A program made the position numbers and the translations under genes. The notes below the pieces were generated by a model, which saw nothing but the letters and a program-made list of their open reading frames with translations, made no database searches and was not told the DNA's origin. From the NCBI RefSeq assembly GCF_001984825.2, contig NZ_CP043318.1, positions 4,836,001 to 4,900,000 of the forward strand: a DNA stretch of 64,000 nucleotides, given 5' to 3'. Position 1 is the first letter of the stretch, and every line of letters starts with the position of its first letter. This DNA is from Enterobacter chengduensis. GTDB taxonomy: Bacteria; Pseudomonadota; Gammaproteobacteria; Enterobacterales; Enterobacteriaceae. Shown here one piece after another: positions 11,243-22,024 of the stretch.

Positions 11243-12883
11243 TTAGCGCGTTTTTCTCCATCCGGCTAGCCAGACAACCGCCCCGCCAGCCATCAGCCAG
11301 GCGGGCATCATCTGCCAGTCCGGGCGGTTGATCAGCAGCAGCGTACCGCTCAGCAGCAGCGTTGCGCCAATCCCAAAGAGATAGCGTGACTGGCCCTGGC
11401 GAACACGGCTGGACTGAAGCTCGCGGGCGATTTTATCCATGCTGTGCTGAAGGTTCTTGCTCTGACGCAAACTGTCGTAAACCAGTTCAGGAATTTCAGG
11501 CATTTTTTCTATCCAGAACGGGCCTTTCTCTTTCAGAGATCGCACCAGCGCCGGAAGGCCAACCTGATCCTTGATCCAGGATTCAAGGAAAGGTTTCGCG
11601 GTCTTCCACAAGTCTAACTGAGGATAGAGCTGCCGGCCTACACCTTCAACGTAAAGTAATGTTTTCTGGAGTAAAACTAGCTGCGGCTGAACTTCCATAT
11701 TAAAGCGGCGAGCCGTATTAAACAGGTTTAACAGCACGTGACCAAAGGAGATTTCCGCCAGCGGCTTTTCAAAAATCGGTTCACAAACGGTTCGGATCGC
11801 GAACTCGAACTCTTCGACGTTGGTGTCCGGCGGCACCCAGCCGGAATCGACGTGCAGTTCGGCCACCTTGCGATAGTCGCGGTTGAAGAACGCGATGAAA
11901 TTCTCCGCCAGGTAGCGTTTATCTTCTTTGTTTAGCGACCCCACAATCCCGCAGTCGATACCGATATACTTCGGATCCTCAGGATGTTCGTAGCTGACAA
12001 AGATATTGCCCGGGTGCATGTCCGCATGGAAAAAGCTGTCGCGGAACACCTGGGTAAAGAACACCTGTACGCCACGCTCAGCTAAAAGCTTCATGTTCGT
12101 ACCCTGTTTCTCCAGGGCCACCACATCCGAAACCGGAATACCGTAAATACGCTCCATCACCATCATGTTCTGACTGCAGTAGTCAGAATAGACTTCAGGT
12201 ACATAGAGCATCGGGCTGTTTTCAAAGTTGCGACGAAGCTGAATGGCGTTGGCCGATTCACGCAGCAGGTTAAGCTCATCAATCAGCGTTTTTTCATATT
12301 CCCGCACCACTTCCATCGGACGCAGACGACGCCCGTCCGGCAGCAAGCGTGGCACCCAGCGCGCCAGACGATAAATCAGCTTCATGTCCGCTTTGATGAT
12401 CGGCAGGATGTCTGGACGAATGACCTTAATAACGACTTCTTTGCCGTTTTCTTTCAAACGCGCGGTGTGCACCTGCGCGATAGAGGCCGATGCCAATGGC
12501 TTAATGTCGAAATCGTCAAACCACGCCTCAATGGGAATATTGCCCATCGCCTCTTCAATTTGCTTTTTCGCGCGCGCGCCGTCAAACGGTGCGACGCGAT
12601 CCTGCAGCATCGCGAGCTCGTCGGCAATCAGCGGCGGGAAGAGATCGCGGCGGGTCGACAGCATCTGTCCAAATTTGATCCACACCGGGCCGAGCTCCTG
12701 CAGCGCCAGGCGCAGACGCTCTCCCAGCGGTTGACCTTTATGGCGATTGGGCATCCAGAACAGCATCCGCCGCCAGATACGAAGCGGCAGCGTGATACGC
12801 ATTTTGGGGATAAGCTCGTCGAGCCCGTAGCTCAAAAAGGTGCGAATAATGAAATAGAGGCGCCGAATTTCACCAGGCGTCAT
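11243..12883 (-). CDS. ubiB: Ubiquinone biosynthesis ATPase/kinase-like protein UbiB
   Basis: Membrane-anchored member of the UbiB/ADCK atypical kinase family, needed for ubiquinone synthesis, acting as an ATPase and lipid-interacting factor. The hallmark KFGQ motif is at residues 70-73, the Ala-rich loop [10 protein letters not shown] at about 130-139, the catalytic HADMHPGN loop and the IDCGIVG metal-binding motif near 290-315. Two C-terminal hydrophobic segments (about 500-543) are the membrane anchor. At 546 residues it has the family length. Its ATG overlaps the ubiJ stop by four bases. Confidence 0.96.
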   Translation of the reverse strand: MTPGEIRRLYFIIRTFLSYGLDELIPKMRITLPLRIWRRMLFWMPNRHKGQPLGERLRLALQELGPVWIKFGQMLSTRRDLFPPLIADELAMLQDRVAPFDGARAKKQIEEAMGNIPIEAWFDDFDIKPLASASIAQVHTARLKENGKEVVIKVIRPDILPIIKADMKLIYRLARWVPRLLPDGRRLRPMEVVREYEKTLIDELNLLRESANAIQLRRNFENSPMLYVPEVYSDYCSQNMMVMERIYGIPVSDVVALEKQGTNMKLLAERGVQVFFTQVFRDSFFHADMHPGNIFVSYEHPEDPKYIGIDCGIVGSLNKEDKRYLAENFIAFFNRDYRKVAELHVDSGWVPPDTNVEEFEFAIRTVCEPIFEKPLAEISFGHVLLNLFNTARRFNMEVQPQLVLLQKTLLYVEGVGRQLYPQLDLWKTAKPFLESWIKDQVGLPALVRSLKEKGPFWIEKMPEIPELVYDSLRQSKNLQHSMDKIARELQSSRVRQGQSRYLFGIGATLLLSGTLLLINRPDWQMMPAWLMAGGAVVWLAGWRKTR

Positions 12884-13485
12884 TTGCCCTCCAGTTTTTC
12901 CAGCCGTTTGGTCAACGCATCAACCGCACGTTCAACAGCAGCGGTCTCTTCCGCAAACCATGCCACTTCGAGTGGACCAGGCGCCATTCGCCACTCCTCT
13001 GTCAGCACTTCCGCCGCATAGCGTTGCTGGCGTTGGAGGCTTTTACGCGCAAAAGATGCGCCACCATGAAGGACTTTCCCGATACCTTCAGCGGCAATGT
13101 CGCCGATAAAAGGCGCGAGCAGCTCTGCCGGATCAAACTCCGCCAGATCGGTGAGCGCAACAAAGTTCTGCACGACCTGAATGTCGCCTTCCACTTCCAG
13201 CTCACCGCTGCGGATAAGCGCCGTTAATTGCTGGCGATCGCGCAGTTTTGGCAGCACGCTCATATGCGTAATGACCGAGCAGTCGGCTTCGCCTTCCCAC
13301 GCCCCGAGAACGTCAAGCTGACGTTCGCTGAAGACCAGCACAAGCGGCGTCGAGAACTCTTTCAGAACAATGCGTAAGACCTTCCCGTTAAGCCGCTGAC
13401 GCGCAGCTTTCAGCGCCGGAGCACGATACAGAAAAGCGTTCAGTACATTCTCGATGCCTGCGGAGACTAAGGGTTTAAAGGGCAC
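12880..13485 (-). CDS. ubiJ: Ubiquinone biosynthesis accessory factor UbiJ
   Basis: Accessory protein with an N-terminal SCP2-type lipid-binding domain; with UbiK it organises the soluble ubiquinone synthesis complex and holds hydrophobic intermediates. The C-terminus is a predicted coiled coil ending in [11 protein letters not shown] place the start at the GTG at 13485, behind a strong GGAGGTG Shine-Dalgarno, which gives the usual 201 residues with [11 protein letters not shown]; the frame stays open upstream to 13533 but that extension overlaps ubiE. It lies between ubiE and ubiB. Confidence 0.93.
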   Translation of the reverse strand: MPFKPLVSAGIENVLNAFLYRAPALKAARQRLNGKVLRIVLKEFSTPLVLVFSERQLDVLGAWEGEADCSVITHMSVLPKLRDRQQLTALIRSGELEVEGDIQVVQNFVALTDLAEFDPAELLAPFIGDIAAEGIGKVLHGGASFARKSLQRQQRYAAEVLTEEWRMAPGPLEVAWFAEETAAVERAVDALTKRLEKLEGK

Positions 13486-13498
13486 GGGACACCTCCAC

Positions 13499-14254
13499 TC
13501 AGAATTTGTAACCGCGATGCAGCGCGACGACACCCGCCGTCAGGTTGAAGTATTCAACGTTCTCAAATTCCGCGTCCTGCATCATGGCTTTTAACGTGTC
13601 CTGATCCGGGTGCATACGGATGGATTCCGCCAGATAGCGGTAGCTTTCAGCGTCGTTGGCTACCAGCTCACCGATGCGCGGCAGCACGTGGAAGGAATAG
13701 GCGTCGTAAGCTTTGCTCAGCGGCTCAATAATCGGTTTGGAGAATTCGAGCACCAACAGGCGTCCACCCGGCTTCAGCACGCGGTACATGGAGCGGAGCG
13801 CTTTTTCTTTATCGGTCACGTTACGCAGGCCGAAGGAGATCGTGATGCAGTCGAAGGTATTGTCCGGGAACGGCAACGCTTCGGCGTTTGCCTGCACATA
13901 TTCCACATTCCCCACCACGCCGATGTTACGCAGCTTTTCGCGTCCCATTTTCAGCATGGAGTCATTGATATCGGCGAGAACAACGCGACCGGTTTCGCCC
14001 ACCAGACGGGAGAATTTCGCGGTTAAGTCGCCCGTACCGCCGGCTAAGTCCAGCACCGTTTGACCACGACGTACGCCGCTACAGTCAATGGTGAAGCGCT
14101 TCCACAAGCGATGAATGCCGAACGACATCAGATCGTTCATCACATCGTACTTCGCCGCCACGGAATGAAATACGTGGGCCACCATGTCAGCTTTCTGCGC
14201 TTTGGCGACAGTCTGAAAGCCAAAGTGCGTTGTGTCTTGTGAATCGTCAACCAT
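13499..14254 (-). CDS. ubiE: Bifunctional demethylmenaquinone/2-methoxy-benzoquinol C-methyltransferase UbiE
   Basis: SAM-dependent C-methyltransferase used in both ubiquinone and menaquinone synthesis. The class I methyltransferase motif I is [16 protein letters not shown] near residue 68, followed by LADIND (motif II), [22 protein letters not shown], and a C-terminal [15 protein letters not shown]. Length is 251 residues, as in E. coli. It is the first gene of ubiE-ubiJ-ubiB, transcribed together on the minus strand. Confidence 0.97.
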   Translation of the reverse strand: MVDDSQDTTHFGFQTVAKAQKADMVAHVFHSVAAKYDVMNDLMSFGIHRLWKRFTIDCSGVRRGQTVLDLAGGTGDLTAKFSRLVGETGRVVLADINDSMLKMGREKLRNIGVVGNVEYVQANAEALPFPDNTFDCITISFGLRNVTDKEKALRSMYRVLKPGGRLLVLEFSKPIIEPLSKAYDAYSFHVLPRIGELVANDAESYRYLAESIRMHPDQDTLKAMMQDAEFENVEYFNLTAGVVALHRGYKF

Positions 14255-14320
14255 CTCAGAGCCTGCTCATCAGTAAATTGTTCGTGAAGTGTAACAGATT
14301 GGGCGCAATTGCCCTACGTT

Positions 14321-15778
14321 TCAACCACCGCGAAAGAAACGCGCCGGCGGCTCGTCCGGTGGCAAATCCGCCGCTAACGCGTTGTCTTCACTGTTTGTCT
14401 TTTGTTCACCCGCACCTTCTCGCAGGCGAAACTCGTCGTCCTGAGCGGTCGCCTGTTCAACCAATTCCGGATTAATCTCGCGTTTAACTTCTACCCCCAG
14501 GCTGCGGAATGATTCGGCCTGCGCCAGCAGGTTGCCGCGTCCGGAGGCGAGTTTTTTCATCGCCTGGCGGTAGTTATCCTGCGCACGATCCAGGCTCTGC
14601 CCAACGGAAGACATGTCGTCCACAAAGAGGCGCATTTTGTCGTACAGCTTGCTGGCACGATCGGCAATCTGCTGCGCGTTGCGGCTCTGGTGCTCATAGC
14701 GCCACAGGTTGGCAATGGTACGTAACGCCACCAGCAGCGTGGTAGGGCTGACCAGCATGATGTTATTTTTGAGCGCTTCGGTGATGAGTTCAGGCTGCCT
14801 GTCGAGCGCCAGCAGAAATGCGGGCTCTACCGGGATAAACATCAGGACGTAGTCCAGCGAGCGCAGCCCCGGCAGCTGCTGGTAATCCTTTCTGCCGAGC
14901 AGGCGGATGTGGTTACGCACGGAGGCGATGTGCTCCTGCAGCGCGGATTCGCGGGTATAGTCATCCTCGGCGTTGAAATAACGTTCGTACGCCACCAGCG
15001 TCATTTTGGCGTCAATCACCACATCTTTGCCCTGCGGCAGCCGCACGATCACATCCGGCTGCATTCGAGAGCGGGCATCGTTTTCGATACTTACCTGCGT
15101 TTCATATTCGTACCCTTCCCGCAGACCAGAGGCCTCCAGCACGCGGGTCAGCACCACTTCTCCCCAGTTGCCCTGGGTTTTGTTATCCCCCTTCAGCGCG
15201 CGGGTCAGGTTGACCGCTTCCTGCGCCATTTGGGCATTCAGCTGCTGAAGATTGCGAATCTCATGCGCCAGCGTGTGCCGCTCGCGGGCTTCCTGACCAA
15301 AGCTGTCCTGCACCTGACGACGAAAACCGTCCAGCTGTTCACGCAGCGGCGTCAGCAGGCTGTTCAGGCTCTGGCGGTTCTGTTCATCAACGCGGCGGTT
15401 GCTGTGCTCAAAAATTCGGTTGGCGAGGTTCTCAAACTGTTCGCTGAGGCGCTGCTCGCTGTTGATCATCTGGCGGATTTTATCTTCCGCATGCAGCTGG
15501 GTGGATTCCAGGCGGGTGGTCACTTCGCGGAGATCGGCCTCCAGCGACGTGTTGATATCACGCAGGTTGCGCAGCTCGTTGTTGAGCAGTTCACACTCGT
15601 CGCGCCAGTGCTCGCTCAGGGCAAGCTGCTGTTTTGTCGCGCTTAAGTCGGCGACGATCTCTTCACGTTCAGCCAGCCGATCGGCCTTCTGCTGCGCGTG
15701 CTGGTAGCTGGACATCAGCCAGCCTATCGCCACGCCCGCCAGCGCAATCACCGCATAAATCAGGATTGAGATATCCAC
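14321..15778 (-). CDS. rmuC: DNA recombination protein RmuC
   Basis: RmuC family protein, predicted to be a nuclease-like factor that limits inversions between short inverted repeats. An N-terminal membrane helix (about 3-23) is followed by a long coiled coil (about 25-190, rich in Glu, Arg, Gln and Leu). The restriction-endonuclease-like core follows, with NWGEVVLTRVLEASGLREG and QPDVIVRLPQGKDVVIDAKM carrying the acidic and Lys residues of that fold. Its 485 residues slightly exceed the 475 of E. coli, with differences in the C-terminal tail. Confidence 0.94.
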   Translation of the reverse strand: MDISILIYAVIALAGVAIGWLMSSYQHAQQKADRLAEREEIVADLSATKQQLALSEHWRDECELLNNELRNLRDINTSLEADLREVTTRLESTQLHAEDKIRQMINSEQRLSEQFENLANRIFEHSNRRVDEQNRQSLNSLLTPLREQLDGFRRQVQDSFGQEARERHTLAHEIRNLQQLNAQMAQEAVNLTRALKGDNKTQGNWGEVVLTRVLEASGLREGYEYETQVSIENDARSRMQPDVIVRLPQGKDVVIDAKMTLVAYERYFNAEDDYTRESALQEHIASVRNHIRLLGRKDYQQLPGLRSLDYVLMFIPVEPAFLLALDRQPELITEALKNNIMLVSPTTLLVALRTIANLWRYEHQSRNAQQIADRASKLYDKMRLFVDDMSSVGQSLDRAQDNYRQAMKKLASGRGNLLAQAESFRSLGVEVKREINPELVEQATAQDDEFRLREGAGEQKTNSEDNALAADLPPDEPPARFFRGG

Positions 15779-15869
15779 AATGCCCCCTGCATCAACGTAT
15801 TACCCGCACAAAATAGAATTGTGCTGTATAAACGTCCAGTTTGAAAGGGTTTTCCTGCGAGGCGCTACG

Positions 15870-15900
15870 CAAAAAATAAAGGCCGAACGCGTCGGCCTTT
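15870..15900 (-). terminator. Rho-independent terminator of udp
   Basis: On the minus strand AAAGGCCGA pairs with TCGGCCTTT around CGCGT, followed by ATTTTTT. It lies 18 bases after the udp stop codon. Confidence 0.88.
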
Positions 15901-15918
15901 GATTTCGAAAGGAGAGGA

Positions 15919-16680
15919 CTAGATCAGGCGACGCGCGGCTTCTACCACGATTTTCACGGCATGGCTTTCGGTCTGCTTCATCGTTTCGGCGTTCGGGATT
16001 TCCTGCTGGGTACGGTTGACGATAACGCCCGCCACCATACCGGCACGCAGACCCTGGCTTGCGCACATGGTCAGCAGCGTGGCGGATTCCATTTCGTAGT
16101 TCATTACGCCCATGGACTGCCACTCTTCCATTGAGCCCTTGAAGCGGCTTACCACGCGGCCTGAGAAGGTGTCGTAACGCTCCTGGCCCGGATAGAAGGT
16201 GTCGGACGACGCGGTTACGCCTACGTGAGTGGTTGCGCCCACCGATTTCGCGGCTTCAACCAGCGCGGTGGTGCATTCGAAATCCGCCACTGCCGGGAAT
16301 TCCATCGGTGCAAAGTGCAGGCTTGCCCCGTCCAGACGGACTGATGCGGTCGTGACCAGCACGTCGCCCACGTTGATGTGCGGCTGGATCGCGCCGGTGG
16401 TACCGATACGCAGGAAAGTACGAATGCCCAGCTGCGCCAGCTCTTCAACAGCAATAGAGGTAGACGGACCGCCGATACCGGTAGAGCACACGATCACCGC
16501 TTTGCCATCCAGCTCTGCACGCCAGGTGGTGAACTCACGATGGGCAGCCAGCTTGACCGGCTTATCCATCAGCGCGGCGATCTTTTCCACACGCTCAGGG
16601 TCGCCAGGGACGATCGCGAGCGTAGCCCCTTGTAAATCGTTTTTGGTGAGGCCGAGATGAAAAACATCAGACTTAGACAT
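15919..16680 (-). CDS. udp: Uridine phosphorylase Udp
   Basis: Phosphorolysis of uridine to uracil and ribose-1-phosphate in the pyrimidine salvage pathway. The nucleoside phosphorylase fold is shown by [13 protein letters not shown] (phosphate loop with Arg), [22 protein letters not shown] and [11 protein letters not shown] segments, and the [13 protein letters not shown] motif that holds the ribose. The length of 253 matches the hexameric enzyme. It is preceded by a promoter region with two CRP-like sites and is followed by its own terminator. Confidence 0.97.
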   Translation of the reverse strand: MSKSDVFHLGLTKNDLQGATLAIVPGDPERVEKIAALMDKPVKLAAHREFTTWRAELDGKAVIVCSTGIGGPSTSIAVEELAQLGIRTFLRIGTTGAIQPHINVGDVLVTTASVRLDGASLHFAPMEFPAVADFECTTALVEAAKSVGATTHVGVTASSDTFYPGQERYDTFSGRVVSRFKGSMEEWQSMGVMNYEMESATLLTMCASQGLRAGMVAGVIVNRTQQEIPNAETMKQTESHAVKIVVEAARRLI

Positions 16681-16752
16681 AGGTGACTCCTCTGTGGGTC
16701 GGTTAGTCAGAAGAAGTAAAACGGTACTTTACAGAAGCAGTAAGCATATTTT

Positions 16753-16820
16753 CGTGACGCACCTCACCATGAATGAAAATGGTTACATTGAATTTCCATA
16801 AAAAAGTGATTTACATCACA
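16753..16820 (-). promoter_or_regulatory. Paired CRP sites of the udp promoter (CRP-CytR architecture)
   Basis: Two matches to TGTGA-N6-TCACA lie upstream of udp. The distal one, AGTGATTTACATCACA (16805-16820), has one mismatch. The proximal one, CGTGACGCACCTCACC (16753-16768), has two. Their centres are 52 bases apart, the spacing known at CytR-regulated promoters such as udp and deoP2, where CytR binds between two CRP dimers. Confidence 0.75.
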
Positions 16821-16935
16821 TTAACAAGTTATATCGCCAGGTGCTGCACAAAAGATAGACCGTTTAAGGCACTGTGAGTTGTTAACCTGGTGTCTATATT
16901 TACCTTTGCGCTAACTCATTGGTACGGAGAATGCC

Positions 16936-17742
16936 ATGACTGAAAAAACCGGTTTTGCACCTGCTGCGGCCCCGCTTGCTTCAACCATCGTTTCAACCTC
17001 AGAAGAGGCCATCACGGCGGGCGAGACCTCCATTCCCTCGCAGGGGGAGAATATGCCTGCTTATCACGCGCGGCCAAAATCGGCAGAGGGTCCGCTGCCC
17101 ATCGTGATCGTGGTTCAGGAAATTTTCGGCGTTCATGAACATATTCGCGACCTCTGTCGCCGTCTGGCGCTGGAAGGCTATCTGGCCGTTGCGCCAGAGC
17201 TCTACTTCCGTCAAGGCGATCCGAACGACTACAGCGATATTCCCACATTGCTTAGCAACCTGGTCAGCAAAGTCCCGGACGCGCAGGTGCTGGCCGATCT
17301 CGACCACGTCGCCAGCTGGGCGGCGCGCAACGGGGGCGACCCGCACCGTCTGCTGGTCACCGGTTTCTGCTGGGGTGGACGCATTAGCTGGCTGTATGCC
17401 GCGCACAATCCGCAGCTCAAAGCCGCTGTCGCCTGGTACGGCAAACTGGTGGGGGAGAAAACGCTGAATTCGCCGAAACATCCCGTGGATATCGCTACCG
17501 AGTTAAATGCCCCGGTGTTAGGCCTGTACGGCGCTCAGGACACAGGGATTTCGCTTGATTCGGTAGAGACCATGCGTCATGCGCTTCGTGCGGCAAATGC
17601 AAAGGCGGAGATCGTGGTGTATCCGGATGCCGGGCATGCGTTTAACGCCGACTATCGTCCGAGCTATCACGCGGAATCGGCCAAAGATGGCTGGCAGCGA
17701 ATGCTGGCGTGGTTTAGCCAGTATGGCGGGAAGAAAGCATAA
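16936..17742 (+). CDS. dlhH: Dienelactone hydrolase family protein DlhH/YsgA
   Basis: Alpha/beta hydrolase of the dienelactone hydrolase family, 268 residues. The nucleophile Cys is in TGFCWGGRISW, with the Asp in YGAQDTG and the His in YPDAGHAFNADY making the catalytic triad. The physiological substrate in enterobacteria is not known. The first 25 residues are variable. It is transcribed divergently from udp, and a two-REP element lies directly after its stop. Confidence 0.9.
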   Translation: MTEKTGFAPAAAPLASTIVSTSEEAITAGETSIPSQGENMPAYHARPKSAEGPLPIVIVVQEIFGVHEHIRDLCRRLALEGYLAVAPELYFRQGDPNDYSDIPTLLSNLVSKVPDAQVLADLDHVASWAARNGGDPHRLLVTGFCWGGRISWLYAAHNPQLKAAVAWYGKLVGEKTLNSPKHPVDIATELNAPVLGLYGAQDTGISLDSVETMRHALRAANAKAEIVVYPDAGHAFNADYRPSYHAESAKDGWQRMLAWFSQYGGKKA

Positions 17743-17746
17743 AAAA

Positions 17747-17811
17747 GCCCGGTGGCGGCTGCGCCTTACCGGGCCTTAAGGTAGGCCGGGTAAGCGTTAG
17801 CGCCACCCGGC
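17747..17811. repeat. BIME: two inverted REP units between dlhH and metE
   Basis: Two REP-type palindromes face each other: 17747-17774 (GCCCGGTGGCGG... CTTACCGGGC) and 17785-17811 (GCCGGGTAAGCG... CACCCGGC). They lie between the convergent dlhH and metE genes, a typical site. The first follows a run of A and may act as a transcription stop for metE. Confidence 0.85.
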
Positions 17812-17823
17812 AATCCAGCTCCA

Positions 17824-20085
17824 CTACGCCTGACGCAAATTCTGCGCCGCCTTGACCATGTTGGCGAGCGCCGCACGCGTCTCCGGCCAGCCGCGGGTTT
17901 TCAGGCCGCAGTCCGGGTTCACCCACAGGCGCTCTGCCGGAATGCGCTGGGCGGCTTTTTTCAGCAGGGCCTCAATCCACTCCACGCTCGGCACGTTCGG
18001 AGAGTGAATGTCGTACACGCCCGGCCCGATCTCATTCGGGTAGTCGAACTCTTCAAACGACTCCAGCAGCTCCATGTCTGAACGCGAGGTCTCAATGGTG
18101 ATCACGTCGGCGTCCAGCGCGGCTATGGAATCCATGATGTCGTTAAATTCGCAGTAACACATGTGGGTGTGGATCTGCGTGTCGTCCTTCGCCACCGATG
18201 CATTAATGCGGAACGCCTCTACGCCCCACTTCAGGTAGGCATCCCAGTCGCTGCGGCGCAGCGGCAGACCTTCGCGCAGCGCCGGTTCGTCAATCTGGAT
18301 AATGCCAATGCCCGCCGCCTCCAGATCCGCCACCTCATCGCGCAGCGCCAGCGCGATCTGTTTGGCGATGGTTTCACGGGTCACGTCTTCGCGCGGGAAC
18401 GACCAGCAGAGAATGGTCACCGGCCCGGTGAGCATGCCCTTAACCGGCTTGTCGGTCAGAGACTGGGCATATTTGGCCCACTCCACGGTGATCGCTTCCG
18501 GACGGCTGACGTCGCCGATCACCACCGGCGGCTTCACGCAGCGGGAGCCGTAGCTCTGCACCCAGCCGTTCTGGGTAAACACAAAGCCGTCAAGGTGCTC
18601 ACCGAAGTATTCCACCATGTCGTTACGCTCGGCCTCACCGTGCACCAGCACGTCCAGACCTAAACGCTCCTGCTCGATAATCGCCTGCTTGATGTGCTCC
18701 GCAATGCCGGTACGGTAGTGATTCGCGTCCAGATTGCCCTTCTTGAAATCGAGACGCAGGCCGCGGATCTCCGTAGTCTGCGGGAAAGAGCCGATCGTCG
18801 TGGTCGGCCATGCAGGCAGGTTGAAGCGGGCGCGCTGGGCTTCCGCGCGCACCTCATACGGACTCTGGCGCTGGCTGTCCTGGGCGGTAATAGCCGCCAG
18901 ACGTTTTTCCACCGCCGGGTTGTGCACGCGCGCCGAATGACGACGCGCTTGGATCGGGGCGCTCCATTCGACAATCGCCTCCGTGTCGCCGCTGTTCAGC
19001 GCGTCGCGCAGCAGTGCCAGCTCTTCGCATTTTTGCAGGGCGAAGGCAAACCAGCTTTTTACTTCGGGATCGAGGCGGGTCTCTACGCTGAGATCGAGCG
19101 GGCTGTGCAACAATGAACAGGACGAGGCCACCCACAGCTCACGTTTACCGACGATGTCTTTGATTTGTCCGTATTTCTCGGTGAGATCGGCACGCCAGAC
19201 GTTACGACCGTTAATCAGCCCGGCCGAGAGCAGCCAGTCTGCGGGCAGACGCTTGTGCAGCTCCGCCACATCATCTTTACCGTGTACCAGGTCAACGTGC
19301 AGGCCCTGAACCGGCAGCGCGGTAATGGTGTTCAGGTTCGGCGTGACGCCTTCAAAATAGGTGGTCAGCAGCAGCTTCACCTGCCCGGTAAGCGCGTCAT
19401 ACGCCGGTTTGAAGGCATCGAGCCATTCCTGGGGCAGCTCAAGCACCAAAGCAGGTTCGTCGATTTGCACCCACTGAATGCCGCGCTTGCCCAGCTCAAT
19501 CAGCACCTGCCTGTAGACCGGTAGAATGTCCTTCAGCAGGCTGAGGCGGTCAAACGGCTCGCCTTTGACCTTACCCAGCCACAGATACGTTACCGGCCCG
19601 AGCAGCACCGGCTTCACCTGGTGGCCCAGTGCCAGCGCTTCGTCCACCTCGTCCAGAAGCTGCGTCCAGGTCAGCCTGAACTGCTGGCCTTTTACGAACT
19701 CCGGCACCATATAGTGATAGTTGGTGTTAAACCACTTTGTCATTTCCGCCGCTGCCGCTGGCTCACCCGTTGGCGCGCGGCCACGGCCGATGCGGAACAG
19801 GGTATCGATATCTACCGATCCATCTTTGTTCTGATGACGAGCCGGCACGTTGCCCAGCAGCAGGCTGGTCGTCAGAACATGGTCGTACCAGGCGAAATCG
19901 CCCACCGGCAGCAGGTCAATGCCCGCCTGTTTTTGCTGATCCCAGTGACGGGCGCGCAGCTCTCGCCCCACCGCGAGCAGTTCTTCACGGGTGACGTTCC
20001 CCGCCCAGTAGCTTTCTTGCGCTTTTTTCAGCTCGCGACGCAGGCCAACGCGAGGGAAACCGAGAGTGTGATTGCGGATTGTCAT
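17824..20085 (-). CDS. metE: Cobalamin-independent methionine synthase MetE
   Basis: Transfers the methyl group of 5-methyltetrahydropteroyl-triglutamate to homocysteine, the last step of methionine synthesis. At 753 residues it is a complete two-barrel MetE. Zinc ligands are visible in the C-terminal half: [12 protein letters not shown] (His and Cys) and [15 protein letters not shown] (Cys). The N-terminus [18 protein letters not shown] is the conserved start. It is divergent from metR, with MetJ and MetR operators between the two. Confidence 0.97.
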   Translation of the reverse strand: MTIRNHTLGFPRVGLRRELKKAQESYWAGNVTREELLAVGRELRARHWDQQKQAGIDLLPVGDFAWYDHVLTTSLLLGNVPARHQNKDGSVDIDTLFRIGRGRAPTGEPAAAAEMTKWFNTNYHYMVPEFVKGQQFRLTWTQLLDEVDEALALGHQVKPVLLGPVTYLWLGKVKGEPFDRLSLLKDILPVYRQVLIELGKRGIQWVQIDEPALVLELPQEWLDAFKPAYDALTGQVKLLLTTYFEGVTPNLNTITALPVQGLHVDLVHGKDDVAELHKRLPADWLLSAGLINGRNVWRADLTEKYGQIKDIVGKRELWVASSCSLLHSPLDLSVETRLDPEVKSWFAFALQKCEELALLRDALNSGDTEAIVEWSAPIQARRHSARVHNPAVEKRLAAITAQDSQRQSPYEVRAEAQRARFNLPAWPTTTIGSFPQTTEIRGLRLDFKKGNLDANHYRTGIAEHIKQAIIEQERLGLDVLVHGEAERNDMVEYFGEHLDGFVFTQNGWVQSYGSRCVKPPVVIGDVSRPEAITVEWAKYAQSLTDKPVKGMLTGPVTILCWSFPREDVTRETIAKQIALALRDEVADLEAAGIGIIQIDEPALREGLPLRRSDWDAYLKWGVEAFRINASVAKDDTQIHTHMCYCEFNDIMDSIAALDADVITIETSRSDMELLESFEEFDYPNEIGPGVYDIHSPNVPSVEWIEALLKKAAQRIPAERLWVNPDCGLKTRGWPETRAALANMVKAAQNLRQA

Positions 20086-20114
20086 GGTATGCCCCTTGTG
20101 GAAATTCGTTATTT

Positions 20115-20138
20115 AGACGTCCAGATGTTTACACATCT
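20115..20138. promoter_or_regulatory. MetJ operator (three tandem met boxes)
   Basis: Three consecutive 8-base met boxes, AGACGTCC, AGATGTTT and ACACATCT, stand in the metE-metR gap; the first and third match the AGACGTCT consensus well. MetJ with S-adenosylmethionine would bind here and repress metE and probably metR. Confidence 0.85.
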
Positions 20139-20189
20139 ATAATTGGCAGGTACTGTATATTCCTCAAGCGCAAAATATTCACGGCGAAG

Positions 20190-20202
20190 TGAAGGACTTT
20201 CA
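20190..20202. promoter_or_regulatory. MetR box overlapping the metR start codon
   Basis: TGAAGGACTTTCA fits the MetR recognition pattern TGAA-N5-TTCA exactly. Its last base is the first base of the metR ATG. The site is suited to autoregulation of metR; activation of metE from it is less certain because of the distance. Confidence 0.7.
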
Positions 20203-21155
20203 TGATCGAGATTAAACACCTGAAAACGCTACAAGCGTTGCGGAACTGCGGTTCTCTGGCGGCGGCGGCGGCCACGCTGCACCAGACCCAGTCCGCCCTT
20301 TCTCACCAGTTCAGCGATCTGGAACAGCGCCTCGGTTTCCGTCTTTTTGTGCGTAAGAGCCAGCCGCTACGCTTTACGCCGCAGGGTGAAATTCTGCTTC
20401 AGCTGGCGAATCAGGTCCTGCCGCAAATCGCCAGCGCGCTTCAAGCGTGTAACGAACCGCAGCAGACCAAACTGCGTATCGCCATTGAGTGCCACAGCTG
20501 TATTCAGTGGCTGACCCCCGCGCTTGAGAACTTCCGCCAGAAGTGGCCGCAGGTGGAGATGGACTTTAAATCCGGCGTCACGTTCGATCCGCAGCCCTCG
20601 CTGCAGCAGGGCGAGCTGGATCTGGTGATGACCTCTGACATCCTGCCGCGCAGCGGCCTGCACTATTCGCCGATGTTTGATTATGAAGTGCGCCTGGTGC
20701 TGGCGCCGGACCATCCGCTGGCGGCCAAAACGCGCATCACGCCGGAAGATCTTGCGACAGAAACGCTGCTGATTTATCCGGTTCAGCGCAGTCGCCTGGA
20801 TATCTGGCGTCATTTTCTGCAGCCGGCAGGCATTAGCCCGCAGCTAAAAAGCGTGGATAACACCCTGCTGTTGATCCAGATGGTGGCGGCCAGAATGGGC
20901 ATTGCGGCGCTGCCGCACTGGGTGGTGGAGAGCTTTGAACGCCAGGGCCTGGTGGTGACCAAAACCCTGGGTGAAGGACTGTGGAGCCGACTGTACGCCG
21001 CCGTGCGCGACGGCGAGCAGCGTCAGCCGATTACGGAGGCGTTTATTCGCTCAGCGCGGAACCACGCGTGCGACCACCTTCCGTTCGTGCGGAGCGCGGA
21101 GCGACCCAGCGGCGATGGACCCACAGTGAAGCCAGGATCACCGCTCCCCCAATAA
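20202..21155 (+). CDS. metR: LysR-type transcriptional regulator MetR
   Basis: Homocysteine-responsive activator of metE and other methionine genes. The N-terminal winged helix-turn-helix (about 1-60) contains [20 protein letters not shown]; the effector domain follows from about 90. Length is 317 residues, as in E. coli. The 3' end overlaps the convergent bioP gene by 113 bases, so the last 38 codons of MetR are read against the last codons of the carrier. Confidence 0.96.
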   Translation: MIEIKHLKTLQALRNCGSLAAAAATLHQTQSALSHQFSDLEQRLGFRLFVRKSQPLRFTPQGEILLQLANQVLPQIASALQACNEPQQTKLRIAIECHSCIQWLTPALENFRQKWPQVEMDFKSGVTFDPQPSLQQGELDLVMTSDILPRSGLHYSPMFDYEVRLVLAPDHPLAAKTRITPEDLATETLLIYPVQRSRLDIWRHFLQPAGISPQLKSVDNTLLLIQMVAARMGIAALPHWVVESFERQGLVVTKTLGEGLWSRLYAAVRDGEQRQPITEAFIRSARNHACDHLPFVRSAERPSGDGPTVKPGSPLPQ

Positions 21156-21942
21156 GGAAGCTCGGCCAGTGCGGCTGTTGCTGCCAGATGGCGAGGTTAA
21201 CCAGCAGCCCTGCCGGGACATGCACGTTGTTCATGATCCCGAGCGTACCGGCGTCGACCTGCGTCGCGCCGTAGTTCCACATGAAGTACCCCAGCCCGGA
21301 CGCCACGACGCCCAGCCAGACCAGAACGCCCCACTGCACGCCGGTGGTCGGCAGCTTTTGCGGGTTCCCCAGCATAAACCACGCCGCCACCGCGACGATC
21401 GCCGCGCCCATATAGAACCACGCAAACGCGTTATGCTGCGGCATCGGGCGGGTTTCCATCAGGCGTTTGTAGCCCACCATACCGATGGCGAAACTGATGT
21501 TGGCGAGCTGGACGAACATCAAGCCGGTCCAGAAGTGATCGCTCACTTTGTCGTAGCGAATAATTGCCGCGCCAATCACCGCCAGCGCCGCGCTCAGGAG
21601 GTATCCCCCGCGCAGGCGGCGTCTGCTGAGCAGGTCGTAAATCAGCGTGATGTAGAGCGGCGTCAGCACGGTAAAGAGCAGAAATTCGGAGACGGACAGG
21701 TAGAGGTAGGCCCGGAAGCTGAACAGATACATGATGCCGAGCTGCATCGCCCCCACCAGCATATACAGCACAATCGTTTTCAGCGATTGTCCGCGCGTGC
21801 GCAGAAACGGCAGGAACACCAGCGCCGCCAGCCCCACGCGCATCAGCACCGAGAAGTAGCTGTCGACCGAGCCGGCAAGGTACTCGCCAATCAGGCTAAA
21901 GGAGAAGGCCCACAGGATAGTGGTGATAATGAGTAGCGCCAC
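21043..21942 (-). CDS. yigM: Biotin transporter YigM (BioP), EamA-fold
   Basis: Ten-helix carboxylate/amino acid/amine-type (EamA-like) inner-membrane carrier, 299 residues. The E. coli homologue YigM is the high-affinity biotin importer. Hydrophobic segments run from residue 1 to about 280, and the C-terminus is basic ([16 protein letters not shown]). It is convergent with metR and overlaps its 3' end by 113 bases. The assignment of biotin transport rests on homology and gene position next to metR. Confidence 0.88.
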   Translation of the reverse strand: MALLIITTILWAFSFSLIGEYLAGSVDSYFSVLMRVGLAALVFLPFLRTRGQSLKTIVLYMLVGAMQLGIMYLFSFRAYLYLSVSEFLLFTVLTPLYITLIYDLLSRRRLRGGYLLSAALAVIGAAIIRYDKVSDHFWTGLMFVQLANISFAIGMVGYKRLMETRPMPQHNAFAWFYMGAAIVAVAAWFMLGNPQKLPTTGVQWGVLVWLGVVASGLGYFMWNYGATQVDAGTLGIMNNVHVPAGLLVNLAIWQQQPHWPSFLIGGAVILASLWVHRRWVAPRSARTEGGRTRGSALSE

Positions 21943-22024
21943 AATGCTTGTCTCTCAGAAAGAAGGACAGGCATTGTAGCGAACTCTTTAGTTGACAACT
22001 GAGCAATAAACAACCAAATGAAGA

